From Pelagibacteraceae bacterium AG-426-E17 (GTDB taxonomy: Bacteria > Pseudomonadota > Alphaproteobacteria > Pelagibacterales > Pelagibacteraceae), in NCBI GenBank assembly GCA_003210095.1, contig QCNP01000002.1, positions 46,018 to 110,017 on the forward strand: a stretch of 64,000 nucleotides of DNA, read 5' to 3'. The notes below the pieces were generated by a model that saw nothing but the letters and a program-made list of their open reading frames with translations, did no database searches and had not been told where the DNA came from. Positions within the stretch are counted from its first letter, which is position 1. The number at the start of each line of letters is the position of its first letter. The position numbers and the translations under genes are program-made. Shown piece by piece: positions 50,379 to 58,451 of the stretch.

Positions 50379-51145
50379 TGTACTTAAAAAAATATAATTT
50401 AAAAAACAAAACAGCTCTTGTGACAGGCGCTGGTAAAGGTTTGGGGAGAGCCTGCGCAATTGCTTTAGCTGAAGCTGGAACAAATCTAATAATAATTAGC
50501 AGGACTGAAAAAGATTTAAAAGAAGTCTCAAAAATTATTAAAAAATTTAGAGTAAAATGTAAATATTTTGTATGTGATGTTACAGAATATGAACAAATTA
50601 AAAAGGTTATTAATTCTCAAAAAAGAATAGATGTTGTTGTCAATAATGCGGGAACAAATATTCCAGAACATTTTACTAAAGTTAAAAAAAGTAACATGGA
50701 GTATTTGGTAAAAGTTAACACTATAGCTTCATTTAATATAGCTCAGCTAAGCGCATTAAAGATGATTGAATTAAAAACAAGAAAAAAAACTGGGGGAGTT
50801 ATAATTAATATGTCTTCACAAATGGGGCATGTGGGTGGACCAATTAGAAGTGTTTATAATATGAACAAATTTGGTTTAGAAGGATTAACTAAAGGAATGT
50901 CAATAGATTTAGCTAAATACAATATCAGAGTAAATACTATATGCCCAACTTTTGTTGTAACCCCAATGACTAAAAAATTTTTAAAAGACAAAAAATTTAT
51001 GAAAGAAGTTCTTGGTAATATTCCACTAGGAAAGTTTGCAGAACTGTCAGATATTGCAAGTGCTGTTGTTTTTTTAGCTTCAGATCAAGCATCGATGATT
51101 ACTGGCACATCTTTATTGGTAGATGGTGGATGGACTGCAAAATAA
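50378..51145 (+). CDS. Short-chain dehydrogenase/reductase (SDR)
   Basis: NAD(P)-dependent SDR, 255 aa from the ATG at 50378, which overlaps the terC stop (TGATG). TGAGKGLGRACAIALAEAG is the cofactor loop, NNAGTN follows, and the active site reads NMSSQMGHVGG with YNMNK. The C terminus ends in LLVDGGWTAK. It is close to 3-oxoacyl-ACP reductase-like gluconate dehydrogenases. Substrate unknown; an alcohol or hydroxy acid from the same locus is possible. Confidence 0.85.
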   Translation: MYLKKYNLKNKTALVTGAGKGLGRACAIALAEAGTNLIIISRTEKDLKEVSKIIKKFRVKCKYFVCDVTEYEQIKKVINSQKRIDVVVNNAGTNIPEHFTKVKKSNMEYLVKVNTIASFNIAQLSALKMIELKTRKKTGGVIINMSSQMGHVGGPIRSVYNMNKFGLEGLTKGMSIDLAKYNIRVNTICPTFVVTPMTKKFLKDKKFMKEVLGNIPLGKFAELSDIASAVVFLASDQASMITGTSLLVDGGWTAK

Positions 51146-51942
51146 TAAAATATATTTTAACATTTGTTTTCATTTTTTCATTTCAAGCAAAATCAATTGA
51201 ATTTAATGGTAAATTTATTCAAGGCCACTTTATTTTAGGAAAAACAGAACCCGGAGCCAAAATTAAAATTGATGATAAAGATATAAAAGTTACTGAAGAT
51301 GGTGATTTTGTTTTTGGACTTGATAGAGATAGAAAAAATGATGTGGTGATCGTCAAAACATTAAATGGTGATAAGACTAAAATAGTTAAAAAGGTAATTA
51401 AAAGAGAATACAAAATTCAAAGAATTGATGGTCTTGAGCCTAAGAAAGTCACACCTCCTAAAGAAGTTTATGCAAGAATTAAAAAAGAAAATAAATTAAT
51501 CGTTAGAGCTAGAGAAATAAATTCAAATTTAAAATTTTTTAAAAATAAATTTATACCTCCTCTAGATGATGCAATAATAACTGGTATTTATGGTAGTCAA
51601 AGAATTTTAAATGGAAAACCTAGGTCTCCACATTATGGGATAGATTTTGCGGGAAAGCTTGGGACACCAATAAAAGCAATGGCTAGTGGAATAGTCACAC
51701 TTGCTAAGAAAGATTTATATTTTACAGGTTCAACACTTATTTTTGATCATGGACATGGAATTTCCACATTATATATGCATATGGATAAAATATTTGTAGA
51801 AGAGGGTGATATTGTTAAACAGGGTGATATAATTGGAACTGTAGGTTCGAGTGGTAGATCAACTGGACCTCATTTGGATATAAGGCTTAATTGGTTTGGA
51901 GTTAAATTAGATCCTTCAACAGTATTAGATATAAAATTATGA
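51130..51942 (+). CDS. M23 family (LytM-like) peptidase
   Basis: Exported cell-wall endopeptidase-like protein, 270 aa. An N-terminal hydrophobic signal (about residues 6-22) is followed by a beta-rich domain with polar repeats, then a LytM domain from about residue 150. The zinc motif HYGIDFAG (HxxxD) is present. HGHGISTLYMHM is the central His region, but the final motif reads TGPHLDIRL, with Asp where the usual HxH has its second His. The start lies inside the SDR gene (16-base overlap). Confidence 0.85.
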   Translation: MDCKIIKYILTFVFIFSFQAKSIEFNGKFIQGHFILGKTEPGAKIKIDDKDIKVTEDGDFVFGLDRDRKNDVVIVKTLNGDKTKIVKKVIKREYKIQRIDGLEPKKVTPPKEVYARIKKENKLIVRAREINSNLKFFKNKFIPPLDDAIITGIYGSQRILNGKPRSPHYGIDFAGKLGTPIKAMASGIVTLAKKDLYFTGSTLIFDHGHGISTLYMHMDKIFVEEGDIVKQGDIIGTVGSSGRSTGPHLDIRLNWFGVKLDPSTVLDIKL

Positions 51943-51970
51943 TATTAATAATTGAAAAAAATAATTAACA

Positions 51971-52639
51971 ATGTTTTCAAAAATATTTTATCATTTAAGT
52001 AAAAAAGCATCTAGAAAAAATTTAGAAGTTTTTATTTCAAATAGTTTACAAGAAGCTTGTCTTAAAAAGAGAGAACATAAGGTTTTAAATATAGGTGCTG
52101 GTGGAGAAATAGAAAAATTTATTAGAATCTATTTTAATAAGGTTTATTCAATTGATAATGATAAAAAAAGAAATCCTGATCAATTACTAGATTTGTGTGA
52201 TGAAAAATTTTCAGAAAAAATTAATTATAAACCCACAATTATATGTTGTTTTGAGGTTTTAGAGCATACTCATAATCCATTAAAAGCTGTTGAGAATATA
52301 TTTTCTATATTAGAAAAAGGAGATATGGTTTTAGTTTCAGTTCCATTCAACTTTCATATACATGATGAACCACATGACTATTATAGATTTACTTATTATG
52401 GTCTTAAAATGCTTTTTAAAAATTTTTCAGATATTACAATTAAAAAAAGAAATGGATGGTTAGAATCCATTTTTGTAAATATAATTAGATTAGAAAAAGA
52501 AAATAACTTATTATCAAGGATGTTTGGAAGACTATTTTTACTGTTATATTATTTACTGTTACCAATAATTTTAGTATTTCAAAAAATATTCACATCGGAT
52601 AAGTTAACCACAGGATACTTTGTAGAGGCAATAAAATGA
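51971..52639 (+). CDS. SAM-dependent methyltransferase (class I, type 11)
   Basis: The 222 residues include motif I as VLNIGAGGEIEKF near residue 39, an acidic residue after strand 2 in YSIDND, and CCFEVLEHTHNPLKAVENIF as the motif II/III region. The C terminus (about 172-222) has a hydrophobic helix suggesting membrane association. YRFTYYGLKMLF is common in methyltransferases of surface-polysaccharide loci. The acceptor is unknown. It overlaps the next gene by 4 bases. Confidence 0.8.
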   Translation: MFSKIFYHLSKKASRKNLEVFISNSLQEACLKKREHKVLNIGAGGEIEKFIRIYFNKVYSIDNDKKRNPDQLLDLCDEKFSEKINYKPTIICCFEVLEHTHNPLKAVENIFSILEKGDMVLVSVPFNFHIHDEPHDYYRFTYYGLKMLFKNFSDITIKKRNGWLESIFVNIIRLEKENNLLSRMFGRLFLLLYYLLLPIILVFQKIFTSDKLTTGYFVEAIK

Positions 52640-53412
52640 AAAATACATCAATTGAATATATAGCTACTAAAATTAGTAAAGCTTTTATTAAAAACAAAAT
52701 TATTGCACCAATACCCTCAAAGTTTACAAAAAAAATGGTGGAGGCTCAAAAGCTGAGGAAACTCTGTGAAAGTAAAATTAAATTGCCTGTAGTTGGTTTT
52801 AAAGCAGCTGGCACAGGTATTCCTTTAATTAAAAAGTTAAAAGAAAAGGAGCCTTTTTACGCAACAGTTTATAAAAGAAATTTTTTAAGCAGTGGTAAAA
52901 GTGTTAAAATAAATGAAGGAACTTTAGGTATAGAGCTTGAAGTTTGTTATAAAGTTAAAAAATCCTTTTTTTTATCTAAAGGTGTAATTACCATGAAAAA
53001 TATATCTAAATATATTTCTCACATGGCGCCATGTATTGAGGTGGTTGGTTATAGACAAAGAAAAAAAGGAATTACTTCTTTTGGTGACTTATGCAGTGAT
53101 TTTGGTGCAAATATAAAATTTTTAATAGGTGCTAAAAAGAAATATAAAAGAATAAATATTGGGAATTTGAAAACTAATATTTCAAATAAAAAAATTAATC
53201 AAAGCGTAAGTGGTAATACTAATACAGTCTACATAAACCCATTGAACTCTTTGAGATTTGTTTTGAATAAAGTTAAAAAAGATAAAATAAATTTAAATAA
53301 AGATTTCTGGGTTTTTACTGGTTCTTCGGTTGGTGTAGTTCCAATTAAAGGTAAGGGTCTTTATACTGGTAAAGTTGATAAACTAGGTTCTGTTAAAGCA
53401 GTTATAAGATAA
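52636..53412 (+). CDS. 2-keto-4-pentenoate hydratase / FAH family protein
   Basis: The 258 residues match the MhpD-type hydratase/decarboxylase group of the fumarylacetoacetate hydrolase superfamily: PVVGFKAAGTG, the metal motif GIELEVCYKV, HMAPCIEVVGYRQRK and the Gly-rich C-terminal FTGSSVGVVPIKGKG. It probably acts on a 2-oxo acid. The usual metal triad (ExE plus E/D) is partly visible in IELEV and IEVV. It ends convergent to xsc, 13 bases away. Confidence 0.75.
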   Translation: MKNTSIEYIATKISKAFIKNKIIAPIPSKFTKKMVEAQKLRKLCESKIKLPVVGFKAAGTGIPLIKKLKEKEPFYATVYKRNFLSSGKSVKINEGTLGIELEVCYKVKKSFFLSKGVITMKNISKYISHMAPCIEVVGYRQRKKGITSFGDLCSDFGANIKFLIGAKKKYKRINIGNLKTNISNKKINQSVSGNTNTVYINPLNSLRFVLNKVKKDKINLNKDFWVFTGSSVGVVPIKGKGLYTGKVDKLGSVKAVIR

Positions 53413-53425
53413 AAACTTGTATTAG

Positions 53426-55210
53426 TTAAGAAATTAAAGAGGGTTGTTTCTTCATATCCTCTTTTTTAATACCAGCAACTTTAACAGGTTTTTTCATAGC
53501 ATCTCTTCTAAAAGGTTCGCCAAGCTCTTGATTTAAAATTATTTCAATAAAAGTTGTAATACCTTTTTTTTGATCTTCGCAAGATTGTTTAATTGCTTTG
53601 GTTGTCTCTTCCATTGTTTTACAAGTTACTCCTTTTAGTCCACAAGCATTAGCAACTTTTGCATAACTTAATTCGGGATCAAGTTCTGTTCCGACAAAAT
53701 TATCATCAAACCAAAGTATTGAATTTCTTTTTTCGGCACCCCATTGATAATTTCTAAAAATTACCATTGTGATAGCTGGCCATTCTTCTCTTGCACATGA
53801 GCTCATTTCGTTCATACTAATTCCAAAAGCTCCATCACCTGCAAATCCTACCACCGGAGTATCAGGACAGCCGATTTTTGCGCCTAGTATGGCTGGAAAA
53901 CCATATCCACAAGGACCGAATAAACCAGGCGCCAAATATTTTCTTGGTTTTTCGAAAGTTGGGTAAGCATTTCCTATTGCGCAATTGTTACCTATATCGC
54001 TAGAGATAATTGCATCTTGAGGTAAAGCGTCTTGAATTGCTCTCCAAGCTTGTCTTGGGGACATTCTATCTTTATCTCTTTCCCTTGCTTCTTTGTTCCA
54101 AACTGTGCCAGGATCGTCCTCCTCATGATCTAAACCAGATAAAGTTTGTAACCATGCAGATTTAGTTTTATGAATTAAATTTTTTCTCTCTTCTCTGCCA
54201 GTATTTCCTGCGTCTGAAGTAAGTTTGTCTAAAATCTGTTGAGCTACTTGTTTGGCATCTCCACAAATTCCAACTGAAACTTTTTTAGTAAGACCAATTC
54301 TGTCAGGATTCATATCCACTTGAATTATTGTTGCCTTTTTTGGCCAATAATCAATTCCATATCCTGGTAATGTTGAAAAAGGATTAAGTCTGGTGCCAAG
54401 TGCTAGTACTACATCTGCTTTAGATATTAATTCCATAGCAGCTTTAGATCCATTGTATCCTAAGGGTCCAACAGCTAAAGGGTGGCTTCCTGGAAAACTA
54501 TCATTATGTTGATAACCATTACAAACCGGTGCGTCTAATTTTTCAGCTAATTTTTTACATTCATCAATTGCCCCACCTAAAACAACTCCAGCTCCAGATA
54601 AAATTACTGGAAATTTAGCTTTTGACAAAAGTGTTGCTGCATTCTCTATTGCTTCTTTGCCCCCACCCTGTCTTTCAAACCTAACAATAGGTGGTAATTC
54701 AATGTCTATAACTTGCGTCCAATAATCTCTTGGAACATTTATTTGCGCAGGTGCAGAGCCTCTAAATGCTTTTTCAATAACTCTATTAAGAACTTCTGCC
54801 ATTCTAGACGGGTCTCTTACTTCTTCTTGATAACAAACCATATCTTTGAATAAATTCATTTGTTCAACTTCTTGAAAACCTCCTTGACCTATAGTTTTGT
54901 TTGCAGCTTGTGGTGTAACTACTAATAAAGGTGTGTGGTTCCAGTAAGCGGTTTTAATCGGAGTTACTAATCCAGTTATACCTGGACCATTTTGGGCTAT
55001 CACCATCGACATTTTTCCAGTAGCTCTTGTGTAACCATCAGCAATTAATCCACCATTTGTCTCATGAGCTACATCCCAGAATGTTATACCTGCTTTTGGA
55101 AATAAATCTGAAATAGGCATAAAAGCAGAACCTATAATTCCGAAGGCGTGTTCAATTCCATGCATTTGAAGAACTTTAATAAAAGCTTCTTCCGTCGTCA
55201 TTTTAGTCAT
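53426..55210 (-). CDS. xsc: Sulfoacetaldehyde acetyltransferase Xsc
   Basis: ThDP enzyme converting sulfoacetaldehyde and phosphate to acetyl phosphate and sulfite. The N-terminal domain has HGIEHAFGIIGSAFMPISDL and IGQGGFQEVEQMNLF. The C-terminal ThDP motif begins GDGAFGISMNE, and YQWGAEKRN and ELGEPFRRDAMKKPVKVAGI match the Xsc family rather than acetolactate synthase. I start at the ATG at 55210 (594 aa). A TTG four codons upstream is in frame. The divergent suyAB supports a sulfonate role. Confidence 0.93.
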   Translation of the reverse strand: MTKMTTEEAFIKVLQMHGIEHAFGIIGSAFMPISDLFPKAGITFWDVAHETNGGLIADGYTRATGKMSMVIAQNGPGITGLVTPIKTAYWNHTPLLVVTPQAANKTIGQGGFQEVEQMNLFKDMVCYQEEVRDPSRMAEVLNRVIEKAFRGSAPAQINVPRDYWTQVIDIELPPIVRFERQGGGKEAIENAATLLSKAKFPVILSGAGVVLGGAIDECKKLAEKLDAPVCNGYQHNDSFPGSHPLAVGPLGYNGSKAAMELISKADVVLALGTRLNPFSTLPGYGIDYWPKKATIIQVDMNPDRIGLTKKVSVGICGDAKQVAQQILDKLTSDAGNTGREERKNLIHKTKSAWLQTLSGLDHEEDDPGTVWNKEARERDKDRMSPRQAWRAIQDALPQDAIISSDIGNNCAIGNAYPTFEKPRKYLAPGLFGPCGYGFPAILGAKIGCPDTPVVGFAGDGAFGISMNEMSSCAREEWPAITMVIFRNYQWGAEKRNSILWFDDNFVGTELDPELSYAKVANACGLKGVTCKTMEETTKAIKQSCEDQKKGITTFIEIILNQELGEPFRRDAMKKPVKVAGIKKEDMKKQPSLIS

Positions 55211-55224
55211 AAAAAAACTCAATA

Positions 55225-55291
55225 AAATTTGTTTGCAATCGAACGATTAATATATAAATTCTTTCGAAGTTTCTACTAAGAAATCGTCACA
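55225..55291. promoter_or_regulatory. Divergent xsc/suyA control region with a dyad
   Basis: The 81-base gap contains the perfect dyad AATCG-AA-CGATT at 55237-55248. On the plus strand a promoter fits as TTGTTT (55229-55234), an 18-base spacer and TATAAA (55253-55258), with the dyad in the spacer. A repressor bound there would block suyA and lie just downstream of minus-strand xsc initiation. No regulator gene is adjacent. Confidence 0.4.
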
Positions 55292-55579
55292 ATGGCTAAA
55301 ACAGACATAATAATTCACGATAAAAAAGACAATGTTGGGGTAATAGTAGTTGAAAAAGTAAATAAAGGCCAAGATTGTGGTTGTTGGATCATGGAAAATG
55401 ACGCCTCAAATAACATTAAATCTGAGGCAGAAATTCCCCTTGGACATAAAATTGCTTTACAAGATTTTAAAGAAGGTGACACAATTATAAAATATGGACA
55501 TGATATTGGTAAAGTAGTTAAGTCAATAAAAAAAGGTGACCATGTTCATGTACATAATGTAAAAACAAAAAAGTGGTAA
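55292..55579 (+). CDS. suyA: (2R)-sulfolactate sulfo-lyase, small subunit (UxaA/SAF family)
   Basis: A 95-residue SAF-domain protein matching the small-subunit part of the UxaA/altronate dehydratase family: [21 protein letters not shown], then [21 protein letters not shown]. In SuyAB this subunit cooperates with SuyB to cleave (2R)-3-sulfolactate to pyruvate and sulfite. The sulfonate assignment relies on the divergent xsc and on apr downstream; by sequence alone a sugar-acid dehydratase subunit is possible. It overlaps the open frame of suyB. Confidence 0.82.
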   Translation: MAKTDIIIHDKKDNVGVIVVEKVNKGQDCGCWIMENDASNNIKSEAEIPLGHKIALQDFKEGDTIIKYGHDIGKVVKSIKKGDHVHVHNVKTKKW

Positions 55580-55581
55580 AA

Positions 55582-56748
55582 ATGGATATTCCAAAAAGTT
55601 TTTTAGGTTACAAAAGAGAAAATGGAAGAGCGGGTACAAGAAATCATGTAATTATTCTTCCGGTTGATGATATTTCAAATGCATGTGCAGAAGCTGTATC
55701 TAACAATATTAAAGGGACTATTGCTTTGCCTCATTCTTACGGAAGGTTGCAATTTGGTGCTGATCTTGAATTACATTTTAGAACAATGATAGGAACAGGT
55801 AAAAATCCTAACGTTGCAGCTGTCATAGTTATAGGTATAGAGCCTAAATGGACTAAAAGAATTGTAGATGCTATTGCAAAAACTGGAAAGCCTGTAGAAG
55901 GATTTAGCATCGAGGGTGTTGGAGATATTGATACAATCGCAAAAGTTTCTAAAAAAGCTCAAGAACTCTCAATGTGGGCATCCGAAAAACAGAGAGAGGA
56001 ATGTCCAATAAGCGATTTGTGGATTTCTGTAAAGTGTGGAGAGTCTGACACAACATCAGGGCTAGCGTCAAATCCTACAGTTGGAAATTTAATGGATAAA
56101 CTTGAGCCTTTAGGTGTTCATCTTTGTTTTGGAGAAACATCTGAGTTAACAGGTGCTGAAAATGTTTGTGCTAAAAGAGGTAAAACTAAAGAGGCGCAAG
56201 AAAAATTTATGAAAACTTGGAGTTCATATAACGATTTCATTTTAAAAGAAGCAACTAACGACCTATCTGAGAGCCAACCAACTGCAGGAAATATTGCAGG
56301 AGGATTGACTACAATTGAAGAAAAAGCTTTTGGAAATTTTCAAAAAATTGGATCAAGAGAATTTATTGATGTTCTTGAACCTGCCGAAGAACCTAGCAAG
56401 GGAAAAGGATTGTATTTTATGGATACGTCCTCAGCAGCTGCTGAGTGTGTCACTCTTCAGGCAGCAGGCGGATTTAATATTCATTTATTTCCAACTGGAC
56501 AAGGAAATATAATTGGAAATCCAATAGAACCGGTTATTAAGTTAACTGCAAATCCATTAACTGCTAAAACTATGAGTGAACACATTGATCTTGATGTATC
56601 TAAAATACTTTCTAGAGAGATGAATCTTGATCAAGCAGGTGATGAATTAATAAAAGCAACTCTTAAAGTTGCTAATGGTAGGTTAACTTGTGCAGAAGCT
56701 CTTGGTCATAAAGAGTTTGTAATGACAAAACTTTATAGAAGCGCTTAA
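55582..56748 (+). CDS. suyB: (2R)-sulfolactate sulfo-lyase, large subunit (UxaA family)
   Basis: Catalytic subunit, 388 aa from the ATG at 55582 (an in-frame GTG lies at 55573). The N terminus reads [15 protein letters not shown], followed by [32 protein letters not shown] and [16 protein letters not shown], the conserved segments of the UxaA/GarD/SuyB large domain. Product would be pyruvate plus sulfite. It ends two bases from the convergent exporter gene. Confidence 0.83.
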   Translation: MDIPKSFLGYKRENGRAGTRNHVIILPVDDISNACAEAVSNNIKGTIALPHSYGRLQFGADLELHFRTMIGTGKNPNVAAVIVIGIEPKWTKRIVDAIAKTGKPVEGFSIEGVGDIDTIAKVSKKAQELSMWASEKQREECPISDLWISVKCGESDTTSGLASNPTVGNLMDKLEPLGVHLCFGETSELTGAENVCAKRGKTKEAQEKFMKTWSSYNDFILKEATNDLSESQPTAGNIAGGLTTIEEKAFGNFQKIGSREFIDVLEPAEEPSKGKGLYFMDTSSAAAECVTLQAAGGFNIHLFPTGQGNIIGNPIEPVIKLTANPLTAKTMSEHIDLDVSKILSREMNLDQAGDELIKATLKVANGRLTCAEALGHKEFVMTKLYRSA

Positions 56749-56750
56749 GG

Positions 56751-57845
56751 TTACTTACTAGATATTGTTGGTTTTGGAATATATTTATCTTTTAACTTAG
56801 ACAAAACTTTTCGTAAAACTGCTGCTCCAACTCCTAATCCTAAAGCTAAAACTATAGATGCCATACCGTAAAGAAAAGGAACATTTTTAGATAAATCTCT
56901 TACAAATTCTGAAACAGGTCCTAGCGAGGGTTTAGAATTTTTATATATTTCTGATACATTTTCTGCTGCAAAAAAAGTATCATAAGCAATTGCGACACCT
57001 ACTAACAGTAATAAGACTGCTAAAATAGTTTTAAATTGCGAGCTATCAACTCTTTCTCCAAGTTTTTGTCCAATTTGTACACCTAATATCGAACCTAAAA
57101 TTAAAACTGTAACTAATATAAGATCAATTGTTCCATAATTAAATGCATGTAATACAGTAACTATTGCGCTTACAAAAATTGTTACGAATAAAGATGTACC
57201 TGGAATTAATTTTGTAGGCATTCCAATTATATAAATCATAGCAGGAACTAAAATAAAAGCTCCACCGACACCTAATATTGCTGCAATAAAACCTACCAAA
57301 AAACCAATTACTATTGGAGTAAATGCACTTTCATAAAGTTTTGATTTCTTAAATCTCATTCTAAATGGTAAGCCGTGAAACCAATAATGATCGTGTAATT
57401 TTTTCTTAACTATTATTTTTTTTCGTGCTCTATCTATCTCGGTGACACCCTGGACAAGCATCATTGTACCAATGATTGCAAGTATATACATATATGCAAG
57501 AGATATAACGATATTAATTTTTCCAATATCTTGAAAATAACTAAAGGTATAAATTCCTAAGGCAGTACCAACTACTCCACCGACTACTATCATCAAACCC
57601 ATTTTATAATCTAATGTTCCTTTAAGATAATGGGTGGTTGATCCTGATATAGAGGTTCCTAAAATATTGTTAGCTTCATTAGGTACCGCGTAAGCTGGTG
57701 GAATTCCTAAAAAAATTAAAAAAGGGGTCATTAAAAATCCACCACCAACACCAAAAAGACCAGATAAGATACCCACTGCTAAGCTTAAGATAAAAATGAA
57801 TGGTAGGCTTACGTAAACTTCTGCTATTGGAAGAAAAAATTCCAT
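56751..57845 (-). CDS. tauE: TSUP (TauE/SafE) family sulfite/sulfonate exporter
   Basis: Integral membrane protein, 364 aa with about eight segments in two repeats: VGILSGLFGVGGGFLMTPFL near residue 25 and VGFIAAILGVGGAFILVPAM near residue 185, the duplicated Gly-rich motif of the family. A charged loop (about 135-165) separates the halves. Members next to xsc or suyAB export sulfite, which the neighbours here would generate. It probably ends the apr operon. The symbol denotes the family. Confidence 0.85.
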   Translation of the reverse strand: MEFFLPIAEVYVSLPFIFILSLAVGILSGLFGVGGGFLMTPFLIFLGIPPAYAVPNEANNILGTSISGSTTHYLKGTLDYKMGLMIVVGGVVGTALGIYTFSYFQDIGKINIVISLAYMYILAIIGTMMLVQGVTEIDRARKKIIVKKKLHDHYWFHGLPFRMRFKKSKLYESAFTPIVIGFLVGFIAAILGVGGAFILVPAMIYIIGMPTKLIPGTSLFVTIFVSAIVTVLHAFNYGTIDLILVTVLILGSILGVQIGQKLGERVDSSQFKTILAVLLLLVGVAIAYDTFFAAENVSEIYKNSKPSLGPVSEFVRDLSKNVPFLYGMASIVLALGLGVGAAVLRKVLSKLKDKYIPKPTISSK

Positions 57846-57890
57846 GTTTGTTAATTATCCCGAAAATATTTGAAGTCAACTATTTGATTA

Positions 57891-58040
57891 TTAAATTCCA
57901 AAAAATGTACTCGAAAGAATTACTACCCAATATGCTGCTAAACTCATGTAGAGTACAAACTTGGCATTTATATATGAAAATATTTTAGAGTTTTTTATTA
58001 GCTTGAATACGTTTAGGTTTTTATTTAAATTTTCAAGCAT
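57891..58040 (-). CDS. Putative 49-aa single-pass membrane peptide next to tauE
   Basis: A frame from ATG 58040 to TAA 57893 encodes 49 residues: a polar N terminus with Lys and Asn (about 1-27), then one hydrophobic segment (FVLYMSLAAYWVVILSSTFF). It lies between the apr-linked 116-aa gene and the TauE-like gene, on the same strand, with spacing that fits a single operon. A 9-base repeat TTATCAAGT (58043-58051 and 58069-58077) lies upstream. No Shine-Dalgarno sequence is clear and no family is recognised. Confidence 0.5.
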   Translation of the reverse strand: MLENLNKNLNVFKLIKNSKIFSYINAKFVLYMSLAAYWVVILSSTFFGI

Positions 58041-58082
58041 ACTTATCAAGTACACCCAGAAAGAATATTTATCAAGTCTTAT

Positions 58083-58433
58083 TTAAAAAATCGTTGCACC
58101 AAAAACTTTGACTGTGTCACCCTCTTCTCCAAGAACTAGTCTTCCAAGGAACTCTCCTTCTTCAGTGGTGCTCTTCTGTTTAAAAAGAACAGTTACGTGT
58201 AGGCCTCTTCTAAGACAGCCAAAAGCCTTATAATCATCAGATAAACTACATATTAATTTGTTGCTAGCCCACTGCTTTCCGAGCTCCACTTCATTTGCTC
58301 CATAAAGCATTTGAGATGAAAAATCTCTGGTAAAACCGCCATAATCCTTCATATTTGAAGACTTAATCAAATTTTGCCAGATTGGATTTGCAATTTCTAT
58401 TATCTGTTCATCTGATTTTGATGTGAAACTCAT
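58083..58433 (-). CDS. Uncharacterised 116-aa protein downstream of aprA
   Basis: The protein is soluble, with two probable N-terminal helices (IANPIWQNLIKSSN, then VELGKQWASN) and a C-terminal strand-rich half (LRRGLHVTVLFKQKS, EGEFLGRLVL, KVFGATIF). That helix-then-sheet layout could be an NTF2-like (cystatin-type) fold, which is a guess. It has a single Cys and no cofactor motif. The gene follows aprA by 18 bases and precedes the small membrane peptide and exporter, so a role in sulfite handling is likely. Confidence 0.72.
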   Translation of the reverse strand: MSFTSKSDEQIIEIANPIWQNLIKSSNMKDYGGFTRDFSSQMLYGANEVELGKQWASNKLICSLSDDYKAFGCLRRGLHVTVLFKQKSTTEEGEFLGRLVLGEEGDTVKVFGATIF

Positions 58434-58451
58434 ATTTATAAATTTTAGGAC

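Noticed and set aside
50378..51145. SDR as sulfolactate dehydrogenase for SuyAB
   Set aside because: Tempting from context, but known sulfolactate dehydrogenases belong to other families or cannot be told from motifs here.
58043..58077. Two copies of TTATCAAGT, possible direct-repeat operator
   Set aside because: Only nine bases each, in AT-rich DNA, with no third copy seen; mentioned only under the 49-aa gene.
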